Assembly: GCA_023386835.1 (NCBI GenBank)
Contig: JAEWIY010000060.1
Coordinates: 1 to 24,687, forward strand
Origin: Verrucomicrobiota bacterium
GTDB taxonomy: Bacteria > Verrucomicrobiota > Verrucomicrobiia > Opitutales > Opitutaceae
Length of the DNA: 24,687 nucleotides
Reading direction: 5' to 3'
Of this stretch, positions 1 to 8,181 are shown in pieces. The translations under genes and the position numbers were made by a program. The notes under the pieces were generated by a model. The model worked only from the letters and a program-made list of their open reading frames with translations, was not told where the DNA came from and made no database searches. Within the stretch, counting starts at the first letter, position 1; each line of letters starts with the position of its first letter.

Positions 1-2745
1 CTTGACGCGCGCGGTGGCGCCGGAGGCGCCGAGGACAAAACGATTCGTGCGGATCTCCGCCGTGTTTTTCCAGACCTTGTCTTCAATCGCGTCGATCGTC
101 GGACGACCGTAGCGGATTTCGGCAAGGTACTTGGCCGGGCTGAGCTGCAGCGTGCCCAAACGCGTCGTTTCTCCATCCTGTTCATGCGTGGTGTCGCTCC
201 ACGACAGGACGCGGCCGGTGCTCGCGTCGGTGACACGAACGTCGAAGCCGACCTGATCGCCGACGGCGAGCGAGCGCTGCACGGGCACGATCGCCTGCAA
301 GCGGTAACCGCCGGGGATCTCGGTCTTCATCGCTCCATTCCGGCGGCCGAAGCCTCGGTACACGTGCGCGTGGTCGTTGGCGTCGTAGGCCCCGGCCTTC
401 TCGTTGCCCTCGTCCATGAAGATCTCGACCTTGTCGCCCGCGTCCGCGGTGGCGTCCATCACGTCGACGACCACGTGCAGCGCGCCGTCGTTCCAGACCG
501 TCCGCAGGTTGGCCCAGGAACCGGCTTCGCTGATGGTTTCGAGCGGAACGGGCGCGAGGGCGGCGATGATCTTGTCCGGCGCGCCGGTGAGCGTGATCGA
601 ACCCTGGGTGATGCGAAGGTCCTTCGGAATGATCGGCAGCATCATCGGATCCACCACGCCCCAGTACGCATGTTTGGCCTGCAGGTCCTCGTCGAACAGC
701 AGGGGCTTGTCGTCCCGGGTGATGGGGAAGGTCTTCAACCAGGTGTTGTCATCGGCCAGTCCCCACAGTGTCACCGAGCTGATCAGGTCCTTGAGTTCCC
801 GATACAGGTTGAAGATGTCGCGGTAACGATAGCCCTGGACGATCAGCGTCTGCTCCGTCACCGGGCTGGTGTCGGAGTTGTTGGTGTAGGCGCTCATGTC
901 CATCTCGGTGACCTCGTTGATTACGCCGAGACCGGCGAACAGCTCGAAGGTCTGGCGGATGTCGGCGAGCGGCGGCCAGGCGATGTTGATGTGCATCTGG
1001 TGGCCCACGCTGTCGACCTTCAGGCCCTGGCTGAGCAGGTTCTGCACGACGTTGTACAGCGCGGCGCGCTTGGCAGCATCGGTCGTACTGTAATCGTTGA
1101 TACAGAGCAGCGCGTCCGGCCGCGCCACGGCGGCGGCGTACTCGAACGCTTTGGCGATGTAGCCGGGCCCGAGGATGTTGTACCAGGGCGAACGGCGCAG
1201 GCCGTCGGGTTGGGAGGCGTCGATCACCTCGTTCACCACGTCCCACGCGTCCACGATGTCATTGTAGCGCGTGACGACGGTTTCGATGTGCGACTGCAGG
1301 CGCTGGAGCAGCAGGGCCTGGTGAGCGGGCGAGTTGGTCAGCGGCTGGCCGTTTTCGTCCTGGAAAACCCAGTTGGGCGTCTGGCTGTGCCAGAGCAACG
1401 TGTGACCCCGCATGCGCAGCCCGTGGTTGCGGGCGAAGTTGGCGATCGTGTCGGCGCGGCCGAAGTTGTACGTGGCGGCGTTGGGGCGAAGCGCGTCCCA
1501 CTTCATGGCGTTGCCGGCGACGACCATGTTGAAGTGCTTCAGGAGCAGTTCCGCATGCGCGCCGGTGGTCTCGGTCGCCTCAATCGCGGTGCCGACCGGG
1601 AAGACATCGGCCAGGGCGGCGTGCAGGTCGGGCAGGTCGCGCTCGATCTCCTTGGGCGGCACATACTGCACCACGATGTCGTCGAGGTAGAACGAGGCGG
1701 TGCCGGAGGCGGTCTCGACGTAGAGCTGGAGCTGGTCGGCATCGAGGGCATAGGTGTATTCGGTTTCCAATTTCACCCACGCGCCGTCGGTCACGTTGGT
1801 GTTGCCGATGACGGTGTGGAACGAGCTGGCGCCGTTGAGCCCGGCCTGCAGGCTGACGCGCACCTGGGAGGCCGGCTCGAGCGGCAGCAGCCGCACGTAG
1901 AGCCGGATCAGATACGTTGAGCCCTTGTGGAGCTTGCAAAGCGCGTTGATGCTCGCGCCGTTCCAGGAGGCGGTGCGACCTGTCACGCTGAGGCTGAAGT
2001 TGCCGGTGTGGCGCACGTTGGCCAGTGCGACCGTGGCGGAGCCGCGTCCGGTCCAGCCTTGGGTCGAGCCGGACTCAAAGTCGGCGGCCAGTCCGCTCTG
2101 GTCGAGCGGCTCGGGGCAATTAAAGGACGGCACGAGTTCGATCGTGAAGTCGTCAAGGTAGTAGGCGCTCGTGGCGTTGTTGCTCTCCAGGTAGAGATCG
2201 AGCTTCGTGGTGCTGCCGGCCGGGTAGCTGAAGTTGCCCTGCAGCTGAACCCAGGCACCATCGGTGACGGACGGGGCAGCGCTGATCTGGGTATAGGAGG
2301 TCTCGCCATTGGTCGTGCGTTCGACGGTGAACTGCAGCGCGCTCGCGGGTTCGCCGGAGACCAGCCGGACCCAGCCCGTGACGCGATAGGTGGTGTTTGG
2401 CAGGGTGATCGAGGCCAAGTTGAGCGACGGCCCCTGCCAGTTGGCGGTTCGACCGGTCGTTTTCAGGCTCGAACTGCCCGTGCGGGCAACATCCGTGGAG
2501 GACGTGACGGTCACGGCGCCTCGAGGCTGCCAGCCGTGCGTGGCGCCGCCTTCAAAGGTGTGAACGGCGACTTGGGCGCGCGCGGAAGCAGCGGCCAAGC
2601 CCAGGGCAACAATGCACCAGGCCAGCGCCGACAGGACGCCGCGCGATCCGAAGCGGGGGTGCGGGGGTTTGACCGACCGGGCAGACAAGCCGGAACGGGC
2701 CGGCGAGGAAGACAGAGGCAGGAGCAGGCCAGAGGAGGAATGCAT
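1..2745 (-). CDS. secreted multidomain GH10 endo-1,4-beta-xylanase, 3' end beyond left edge
   Basis: Hydrolyses internal beta-1,4 bonds of xylan outside the cytoplasm. The frame is open from an ATG at 2745 to base 1, so 915 codons are visible and the C-terminus is missing. Residues about 36-57 are a hydrophobic signal segment ending in SARA. Two related beta-sandwich modules of CBM4/9 type follow (about 60-200 and 217-365; both have an FE-G--GW start and a YLDD-containing end). The GH10 barrel covers about 370-710, with acid/base Glu506 in WDVVNE and nucleophile Glu614 in TEMDM; the 108-residue spacing fits the family. A CBM9-like module starts near 710 (VEIFMDEGNEK) and runs off the edge. 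The n-region before the hydrophobic stretch is long (about 35 residues) and there is no clear Shine-Dalgarno sequence, so the start is uncertain. Family assignment is firm; substrate is inferred from the family. Confidence 0.93.
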   Translation of the reverse strand, partial: MHSSSGLLLPLSSSPARSGLSARSVKPPHPRFGSRGVLSALAWCIVALGLAAASARAQVAVHTFEGGATHGWQPRGAVTVTSSTDVARTGSSSLKTTGRTANWQGPSLNLASITLPNTTYRVTGWVRLVSGEPASALQFTVERTTNGETSYTQISAAPSVTDGAWVQLQGNFSYPAGSTTKLDLYLESNNATSAYYLDDFTIELVPSFNCPEPLDQSGLAADFESGSTQGWTGRGSATVALANVRHTGNFSLSVTGRTASWNGASINALCKLHKGSTYLIRLYVRLLPLEPASQVRVSLQAGLNGASSFHTVIGNTNVTDGAWVKLETEYTYALDADQLQLYVETASGTASFYLDDIVVQYVPPKEIERDLPDLHAALADVFPVGTAIEATETTGAHAELLLKHFNMVVAGNAMKWDALRPNAATYNFGRADTIANFARNHGLRMRGHTLLWHSQTPNWVFQDENGQPLTNSPAHQALLLQRLQSHIETVVTRYNDIVDAWDVVNEVIDASQPDGLRRSPWYNILGPGYIAKAFEYAAAVARPDALLCINDYSTTDAAKRAALYNVVQNLLSQGLKVDSVGHQMHINIAWPPLADIRQTFELFAGLGVINEVTEMDMSAYTNNSDTSPVTEQTLIVQGYRYRDIFNLYRELKDLISSVTLWGLADDNTWLKTFPITRDDKPLLFDEDLQAKHAYWGVVDPMMLPIIPKDLRITQGSITLTGAPDKIIAALAPVPLETISEAGSWANLRTVWNDGALHVVVDVMDATADAGDKVEIFMDEGNEKAGAYDANDHAHVYRGFGRRNGAMKTEIPGGYRLQAIVPVQRSLAVGDQVGFDVRVTDASTGRVLSWSDTTHEQDGETTRLGTLQLSPAKYLAEIRYGRPTIDAIEDKVWKNTAEIRTNRFVLGASGATARVK

Positions 2746-3154
2746 GGGGTGTGGGAGGAGCGACGAAGCTCCGGCACGACGAACGCGCCTTGGTCCTGCG
2801 AAGGAGGCGCGACCGGGGTACAGGAGAAACGCCAAAGGGAAATGCGGGCCGGGGGAAGGAGCAGGAGCAGCTCTGGGGGTAGGCCCGGTGACGATCACGT
2901 TTCGCGGGAAAGGACCGTCCGCAAACGACCCACGATTCTAACGGTAGAGCGCGGACACGGCTGAGCATCGGAGGTGGTTGAGGGCGAAACACGAGACACG
3001 CGATTGCCAGCGGTTTCGATCTTGGCGGGAGCGCGAACGTGGTGGGGCTTGCGCTCGCGTCGCGTGCCCGGGGCTGGCGCGCGAGAGGCGGGTGTGCCGG
3101 GTGGCAGCGGTTTCGTACGTTGCTTTGGCGTCGATTCGCGACGAGTCTGATCAA
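2746..3154. other. divergent intergenic region between xylanase and metal ATPase genes
   Basis: About 409 bases separate the divergent starts. The plus-strand frame of the ATPase stays open back to an ATG at 2978, but the extra residues are Arg/Cys-rich and low in hydrophobic content, so I read this as non-coding. A TAGAAT-like hexamer on the minus strand near 2936-2941 could be part of a xylanase promoter, but no convincing -35 partner is visible. I found no clear operator palindrome, RNA gene or terminator here. Confidence 0.5.
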
Positions 3155-5389
3155 ATGGAAGGGAACTGGACGACCACGCTCGCGGCGTTCCTGCGCGCCG
3201 ACCCTCACATTGCGGCCATCCGGCTGGATCCGGCCCGCCGGAGAGTGGCGGTGGCCACAATGGGCTCGGTTGATGAGGAGACGATGCGGACCTTGCAGTC
3301 CCAACTGGAGCAAACGCTCGCGGGTGTGGAGGCACAGCTCGCGGCGGGCGAACCGGCCGCATCGCCGGCAGGGTTCATCCTGCGGCAGGACGGCTCGGTG
3401 ACGGAACTGTCCGGCCCCACCTGCACAACGGCTCCCAGCTTCTGGAAATGGCGTGACTTTGTCTGGCCCGAGGCGGCCCCCGAAACACGGGAGGAGCACG
3501 CTCACGACGAGGATTGGCGGCCGCTGGCAGGGTTGGCGGCGGCCTGTGGAGTGCTGGGCCTGATCGGTTGGGGCGTGGCCCACCAGGGGATCGGGCCGAC
3601 GTGGTGGCCGCGGTTGATCTATGGGTTGGCGTTGGTGGCGGGGGGATGGGACGCGGCCAAGGACTCGTGGGAAAATCTTCGCGAGCGAAAACTCGACATT
3701 CATTTCCTCATGCTCGCGGTTGCGCTCGGTGCTGCGGCGATCGGCGCGTGGGGTGAGGGAGTGCTGCTGTTGTTCCTGTTCTCCGCGTCCGGCGCGATGG
3801 AAGCTTATGCCAACGAACGCACGCACCGGGAGGTGGACGCGTTGCTGCGCTCCGCGCCGAAGCAGGCGTTGCGGCTTGATCCTGATGGACGCGAGCGCGA
3901 AGTGCCGGTGGAAGAATTGGGGATCGGTGATCGCGTGCGGGTAAAACCCGGGGCGGCGTATCCAGCGGATGGAGTCGTGGTGCGCGGACGCAGCGCGAGC
4001 GACGAATCCGCGCTGACAGGCGAGTCCATTCCGGTCGAAAAGGACGTGGGCGACCGAGTCTTCAGCGGGACGATCAACCTGTGGGGCGCGGTCGACTACG
4101 ACGTACAGCAACTCGCGTCGGAAAGCACGCTGCAGAAGATCATCCGGCTGATCCACACGGCGCAGAAGTTGCGGGCGCCGAGCGAGCGTTTCACGGACCG
4201 GTTTGGCAGCCGCTACACGTGGCTCGTGTTGGGCGTCTGTGCGGCGATGTTCCTCGTCTGGTGGCTTGGTTTTGGCCTACCGCCATTCCGCCAGCAGGGT
4301 GAGGAGACGTCGGCGTTCTACCGCGCGATGACGTTGCTCGTGGTGATGAGCCCGTGCGCACTCGTGCTCTCGATCCCGTCGGCCATCCTGGCCGCGATTG
4401 CGTGGGGCGCGCGCCACGGCGTGCTGTTCCGGGGCGGCGCGGCGATCGAGAAGCTGGCGGACATCGGCGTCGTGGCGCTCGACAAAACCGGCACCCTCAC
4501 CACCGGCGAGCTGACAGTGGTCAGCTACGAGAGTTTTCCGCCCGGGCGGGAGCAGGACGTGATGGAGCGGGCCTACGCGCTCGAGTCACACTCACAGCAC
4601 CCGCTGGCTCGAGCGATTGTGCGGGACGCTCGTGCGCGTGGTGTGGTGGAGCGGCTCGTGGATGAGTTTCAGTCGATCGCCGGCCAGGGTGTCCTCGGTT
4701 CGGTGGGCGAAACGCGGGTGTTGTTGGGCCGTCGTGAACTGCTGGAGCTCGGCCCGCTGGCCCCGTGGGCGCGCGAGCTTCCGGCGGCGCCGGCCGAACT
4801 GGCCGAGGTATGGGTGGTGAGCGACGACCTGGTCGGCCGGGTACTGCTGCGCGACGAACTGCGGCCCGCGTCCAAAGGTGTGCTCGAAGCGCTTCAGCAA
4901 GCCGGGCTGCGCACCGTGATGTTGACCGGTGACCGACGACAGACGGCGGACGCGGTCGGGCGAGAGCTCGGCATCAGCGAAGTGCGGGCCGGGTTGTCGC
5001 CCGAGCAGAAGGTCGAGGCGGTACACGCGCTCAAGGCGGGCGGCGTCGGGGTCGCGATGCTCGGCGACGGCGTGAACGATGCGCCGTCACTCGCCGCTGC
5101 GGATGTGAGTGTGGCGATGGGCGCGCGAGGCAGCGATGCGGCGCTGGAACAGGCGGAGATCGTGCTGATGCACGACCGGATCGACAACTTTCTGGCCGCG
5201 TTGCGGCTGAGCCGGCGCGCCAAGGCTGTGATTCGCCAGAACCTCGCGATCTCGCTCGGGGTCGTGGTCGTGATGGCTCTGGCGTCGATCATCGGCGTGG
5301 TGCCCTTGGGCATCGGCGTCGCCGCGCACGAGGGCAGCACCGTGGTCGTTTGCCTCAACTCGCTCCGGCTCCTGTTCGGGCGCGAGTAG
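3155..5389 (+). CDS. P1B-type (P1B-4-like, SPC/HEGST) heavy-metal transporting ATPase
   Basis: An inner-membrane pump that exports transition-metal ions using ATP. From the ATG at 3155 it is 744 aa. Visible P-type hallmarks are TGES at 288-291, the phosphorylated Asp443 in DKTGT, the P1B His-Pro pair in HSQHP, and GDGVND at 637-642. The transmembrane metal motif is Ser-Pro-Cys (399-401), not CPC, and the last membrane segment carries HEGST (725-729) followed by NSLRLL. SPC plus HEGGT-like motifs define the P1B-4 group (CoaT/CtpD/PfeT; Co, Fe(II) or related ions). The first 110 residues resemble a degenerate HMA fold without a CxxC metal site. An upstream in-frame ATG (2978) would add 59 low-complexity residues and is less likely. 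The gene ends 21 bases before the DUF885 fragment. No metal regulator gene is adjacent. Confidence 0.93.
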   Translation: MEGNWTTTLAAFLRADPHIAAIRLDPARRRVAVATMGSVDEETMRTLQSQLEQTLAGVEAQLAAGEPAASPAGFILRQDGSVTELSGPTCTTAPSFWKWRDFVWPEAAPETREEHAHDEDWRPLAGLAAACGVLGLIGWGVAHQGIGPTWWPRLIYGLALVAGGWDAAKDSWENLRERKLDIHFLMLAVALGAAAIGAWGEGVLLLFLFSASGAMEAYANERTHREVDALLRSAPKQALRLDPDGREREVPVEELGIGDRVRVKPGAAYPADGVVVRGRSASDESALTGESIPVEKDVGDRVFSGTINLWGAVDYDVQQLASESTLQKIIRLIHTAQKLRAPSERFTDRFGSRYTWLVLGVCAAMFLVWWLGFGLPPFRQQGEETSAFYRAMTLLVVMSPCALVLSIPSAILAAIAWGARHGVLFRGGAAIEKLADIGVVALDKTGTLTTGELTVVSYESFPPGREQDVMERAYALESHSQHPLARAIVRDARARGVVERLVDEFQSIAGQGVLGSVGETRVLLGRRELLELGPLAPWARELPAAPAELAEVWVVSDDLVGRVLLRDELRPASKGVLEALQQAGLRTVMLTGDRRQTADAVGRELGISEVRAGLSPEQKVEAVHALKAGGVGVAMLGDGVNDAPSLAAADVSVAMGARGSDAALEQAEIVLMHDRIDNFLAALRLSRRAKAVIRQNLAISLGVVVVMALASIIGVVPLGIGVAAHEGSTVVVCLNSLRLLFGRE

Positions 5390-5410
5390 CGAAGAGCCGG
5401 ATACGAGAGG

Positions 5411-6310
5411 ATGCCGGATAGGCGGATTCAGGGCGAGATGCGCGGGATTCTCGCACAGCTGCGATTCGACGGAGACCTGCAGGCGTTCTTCCGCTTCGTG
5501 CGCGAGGATCCGCAGTTCTATCTCCCTGACGACGAGGCCGGACGTGCGGTGTACCTCGAACGCTCGACCGCGGTGATCGAGGACATGAAAACGCGGCTCG
5601 ACGGGCTGTTCCTCCGCCAGCCGAAGGCGGACCTCGTCGTGAAGGCGACGGAGGCGTACCGCGAGAAAACGGCCGCCAAAGCCTTCTACCAGCGCCCCGC
5701 GCCCAATGGGACCCGGCCCGGCGTGTATTATGTGACTCTCTACAACATGCGGGAAATGCCGACGTATCAGCTCGAGGCGATCGCCTACCACGAGGGGATC
5801 CCGGGGCATCACATGCAGATCGCGATCGCCCAGGAGTTGGAGGACGTGCCGAGTTTTCGCCGCTTCGGTTTCCAAACGGCCTACATCGAAGGATGGGCCC
5901 TTTATTGTGAGCTGCTGCCGAAGGAAATCGGGCTGTACGCCGATCCGTATTCAGATTTTGGACGCCTGGCGATGGAGCTGTGGCGCGCGGTGCGCCTCGT
6001 GGTCGACACCGGGATTCACGCGAAGCGTTGGACGCGCCGGCAGGCGATCGATTACTTCGTGGCCAACAATCCGCTCTCCGAGTCGGAGGCGGCCCGCGAG
6101 ATCGAGCGTTACATCATGACTCCCGGTCAGGCGACCAGCTACAAGATCGGCATGATCAGGATCCTCGAGCTGCGCGCCCGGGCGCGGCGGGAACTCGGCA
6201 CACGTTTCGACCTCCGCGAGTTTCATGATGTACTGCTGCGGGACGGGCCGCTGCCGCTCGACATCCTGGAAGAGCAGGTTGAGGCGTGGATCGCGCAGAA
6301 GCGCGCCTAA
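5411..6310 (+). CDS. DUF885-family peptidase-like protein, C-terminal half only (N-terminally truncated)
   Basis: DUF885 proteins are usually 550-620 aa with an N-terminal signal peptide and a metallopeptidase-like C-terminal half. This frame encodes 299 aa that align by eye with the C-terminal half only. It retains the zinc-type motif YHEGIPGHHMQ, the downstream EGWALYCE (second metal-ligand region), and the closing PGQATSYKIG block. There is no signal sequence and no N-terminal half: the preceding 2.2 kb is the ATPase gene, ending 21 bases upstream. The homologous region begins almost at the start codon (RIQGEM...), as if a deletion or insertion had replaced the first half. It may be a pseudogene remnant, or a cytoplasmic protein co-transcribed with the ATPase. 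The remaining reading frame is undamaged. Confidence 0.82.
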   Translation: MPDRRIQGEMRGILAQLRFDGDLQAFFRFVREDPQFYLPDDEAGRAVYLERSTAVIEDMKTRLDGLFLRQPKADLVVKATEAYREKTAAKAFYQRPAPNGTRPGVYYVTLYNMREMPTYQLEAIAYHEGIPGHHMQIAIAQELEDVPSFRRFGFQTAYIEGWALYCELLPKEIGLYADPYSDFGRLAMELWRAVRLVVDTGIHAKRWTRRQAIDYFVANNPLSESEAAREIERYIMTPGQATSYKIGMIRILELRARARRELGTRFDLREFHDVLLRDGPLPLDILEEQVEAWIAQKRA

Positions 6311-6338
6311 AAAAAGCCCGCCGGGGTGACCGGCGGGC
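6309..6338 (-). terminator. intrinsic terminator of the minus-strand DUF5069 operon
   Basis: A perfect 9-bp GC stem (6316-6324 with 6330-6338) has a 5-nt loop. On the minus strand it is followed by seven T residues (complement of the A run 6309-6315). It lies 12 bases past the DUF5069 stop codon. The U tract faces the minus strand only. On the plus strand the A run overlaps the DUF885 stop, so it is a poor plus-strand terminator. Confidence 0.9.
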
Positions 6339-6349
6339 AAGGTACCTGA

Positions 6350-6808
6350 TCAGCGCGCGTAGCTCGCTCGATCGTCTGCTTCGAGGTATTCGAAGAGCGT
6401 GGTCTTGGCCGGGTCGAGACCGAGGCGGCGACACTCGTCGTCGAACCATTCGCCCTTTTCCGGATGGCCGTGGAAGCTCACGCGCTCGCTTTCCGACGCC
6501 CATCGTCGCACATCGTCCGGTGTGCGTGGCGTGCCGTGGTTCTCAAACCAGGCGAGGATTTCCTCGTCGGTCGCGCCCGACGCGAGCAGTTCGCGAACTT
6601 CGTCGCCCTTCACGCCCTTGAATTGGAAAAGCATGTTGTCGAGCGGGCAATCGAAGTGGTACTCGCCATTCAGACCGGCCAGCACGGCGCGGCCCTTGTC
6701 GATCATGCGGGCCATGAGGATGTAATCACCGATCTTGACGCGAGGACCGCGGGGGGCCTCGCGGGTCAGATCCTTCGCCGGAACGGAGGGTTTCGTGGAA
6801 GCGTTCAT
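6350..6808 (-). CDS. DUF5069 domain-containing protein
   Basis: A 152-aa soluble protein when started at the ATG at 6808. It matches the DUF5069 pattern by eye: an early PRGPRVKIGDYILMARMIDKGRA segment type, a central FQFKGVKGDEVRELL, and a C-terminal part with conserved Trp and Asp/Glu residues. The family is frequent in Verrucomicrobiota and Planctomycetota; its function is unknown. An upstream in-frame start (6850) would add 14 residues without any family similarity. It is the last gene of the minus-strand set, 87 bases after the unrecognised membrane protein and just before a strong terminator. A TTGCAC hexamer lies upstream of the start, but without a good -10 partner I do not call a separate promoter. 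Confidence 0.85.
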   Translation of the reverse strand: MNASTKPSVPAKDLTREAPRGPRVKIGDYILMARMIDKGRAVLAGLNGEYHFDCPLDNMLFQFKGVKGDEVRELLASGATDEEILAWFENHGTPRTPDDVRRWASESERVSFHGHPEKGEWFDDECRRLGLDPAKTTLFEYLEADDRASYAR

Positions 6809-6864
6809 GGCCGCATTTTGCTTCGAATGAGGCAAAAGTGCAACCCTCACGCGGTCGCGGGCGC

Positions 6865-6883
6865 GCTGCGTAGCGAGCGCAGC
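6865..6883 (-). terminator. weak hairpin between two minus-strand genes
   Basis: A 6-bp stem (6865-6870 with 6878-6883) has a 7-nt loop. It sits 12 bases after the stop of the unrecognised membrane protein and has no U tract. It could be a partial terminator or an mRNA-stabilising stem before the DUF5069 gene; the evidence is only its position and shape. Confidence 0.3.
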
Positions 6884-6895
6884 ACTACACGAGGA

Positions 6896-7546
6896 TCACA
6901 GGCCGAAAAACGCGAGCGGCGCGGCCTCGGTGAGCTGGTTGACGTGGGGCGCCACCAGCTTTCGATTGGCTTCGGGCACTGGGTTCTCGTCGGTGGTGCC
7001 GCCGTCACCGAAGTTCGGCAACTTGCCGGACGCGGCTTCGCGGATCGCGTGCTGGAAGCTTTGGTCGAGCGGGATGCCGGAGGCCTCGTAGACGCGAGCG
7101 CGGATCCAGTCGTACTCGGCCACGGAAAAATTCTGCTCGTTCAGCGCCTCGACCTGGTACTGCTTCGCCTCAAGGACGAGGTTGGCCAGGTCGCGCAAGG
7201 CGTTCAGGGCCTCCTTGACCGACGGCGGCTCGCTCGAGCCGTCCGGGCGATTGAGGGTGCGGTACTTGCGGCTGAGTTCATCGATCCGACCGCCCAGACG
7301 CGTCCGCAGGGCCTGCTGCGCGCGGACAAAACGGTCGACCCGCTCGGGCGTGAGCTCGCCGTTGCTCGGCGGGGCGAAGCTGGCCTGGTTTCGCACTTGG
7401 GCTTCGATCTTCGGCAATTCCTGAAACCGGGTGACGCTCGCGAGGTAAGCCTTGGCGGGCTTGTACACGAAGAAATAGCCAGCAGTGATTCCCGCCGCGC
7501 CAATCAGCAACAGCACAACCAGGACGGAGATAAGGACCTTTTTCAT
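6896..7546 (-). CDS. membrane-anchored protein of unknown function
   Basis: 216 aa from the ATG at 7546. I do not recognise the family. The N-terminus is a classic uncleaved anchor: MKK followed by about 20 hydrophobic residues (VLISVLVVLLLIGAAGITAG). The remaining about 190 residues would be periplasmic, Gln/Arg/Glu-rich and mostly helical, with a possible coiled stretch around residues 60-130. There is a Pro/Gly/Asp-rich segment near the C-terminus (about 175-195). There is no lipobox Cys and no enzyme motif. A longer frame upstream of this ATG reads into a basic low-complexity sequence and is rejected. It lies 100 bases after the L,D-transpeptidase gene and 87 bases before the DUF5069 gene on the same strand, so a role at the cell envelope is plausible but only inferred. 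Confidence 0.8.
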   Translation of the reverse strand: MKKVLISVLVVLLLIGAAGITAGYFFVYKPAKAYLASVTRFQELPKIEAQVRNQASFAPPSNGELTPERVDRFVRAQQALRTRLGGRIDELSRKYRTLNRPDGSSEPPSVKEALNALRDLANLVLEAKQYQVEALNEQNFSVAEYDWIRARVYEASGIPLDQSFQHAIREAASGKLPNFGDGGTTDENPVPEANRKLVAPHVNQLTEAAPLAFFGL

Positions 7547-7646
7547 GGGGGCGGCCCGGGTCGTAGAGCGCCAGCGGAGCCGCGTCAATGAGCGGCGCAA
7601 CGGTCTCACGCCCGAACGGGCTTGCCTGCAACGCGAAACGAACCCG

Positions 7647-8180
7647 TCAGCCGATCCAGACCCAATCGCCGACGCGCACCTGATCGTACAGCTCGACCAT
7701 GTCGAGGTTGCGCAGCAGGACACAGCCACCACTCGCCGGGGCGCCGATGCGCTCCTCGTGGTTCGTGCCGTGGATGTAGATGTAGCGCTGGTGACTATCA
7801 ACATCGCCGCCCGCGTTGAACCCGGGCTCCAAGCCGCGCAGCCAGAGAATCCGGCTGGTGATCAGGTTGGCTTCGTTTTCCACCGCCGAAAACTCCCGAA
7901 AATGGCGGCCAGTCGGCACGCGCGACTTGAACACCATGCCCGGCGGTTGGCCGGCGCCGATCCGCTCGGCGATTTCGTGCAGGCCGCGTGGCGTGCCGAG
8001 GGAATCGCGTTGATTGCTCGGTGGGCGTGCCGAAGTGGAAACCGGATAGGCTCTTACGACTTGGCCACCCTGGAGGAGCTGCAGGGTTTGCACGTCCAGC
8101 CGCACGATCAGCACCCGGTCTGCAGGCTTGATGCCGAGACGTGTGGCGGTTTCCATGACCTGTTCCAAAGGAGACTCCAT
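7647..8180 (-). CDS. L,D-transpeptidase (YkuD domain)
   Basis: The YkuD family forms 3-3 peptidoglycan cross-links between diaminopimelate residues, or attaches proteins to them, through a catalytic cysteine. The protein is 177 aa from the ATG at 8180. The catalytic block is clear: His137 in YIHGT and Cys153 in ASGGCVLL, with the usual spacing, followed by Leu-Asp/Glu-Leu-Tyr elements. Residues about 20-50 (RVLIVRLDVQTLQLLQGG) are the first strands of the YkuD fold. No signal peptide or transmembrane segment is visible, which is unusual for an enzyme that acts in the periplasm. A start at 8156 (METATRLG) has a better-placed GGAACAGG upstream and would leave 25 bases to asd; the start at 8180 leaves one base. 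Confidence 0.9.
   Translation of the reverse strand: MESPLEQVMETATRLGIKPADRVLIVRLDVQTLQLLQGGQVVRAYPVSTSARPPSNQRDSLGTPRGLHEIAERIGAGQPPGMVFKSRVPTGRHFREFSAVENEANLITSRILWLRGLEPGFNAGGDVDSHQRYIYIHGTNHEERIGAPASGGCVLLRNLDMVELYDQVRVGDWVWIG
8167..8173 (+). promoter_or_regulatory. ribosome binding site deciding the asd GTG start
   Basis: AAAGGAG lies 8 bases before the GTG at 8182. It supports this start over the longer in-frame ATG start at 8128, whose extra residues have no similarity to Asd. The site lies inside the opposite-strand L,D-transpeptidase gene if that gene starts at 8180. Confidence 0.75.
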
Positions 8181-8181
8181 C

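Noticed and set aside
184..1920. Long open plus-strand frame (578 codons) opposite the xylanase
   Set aside because: It is the complement of a recognisable GH10 and CBM coding sequence; its translation is Val/Gly/Arg/His-rich without family similarity, a common artefact of high-GC genes.
2552..4156. Long open minus-strand frame spanning the intergenic region and the ATPase N-terminus
   Set aside because: It overlaps a clear P-type ATPase on the other strand, and its product is an Arg/Pro/His-rich string with no domain.
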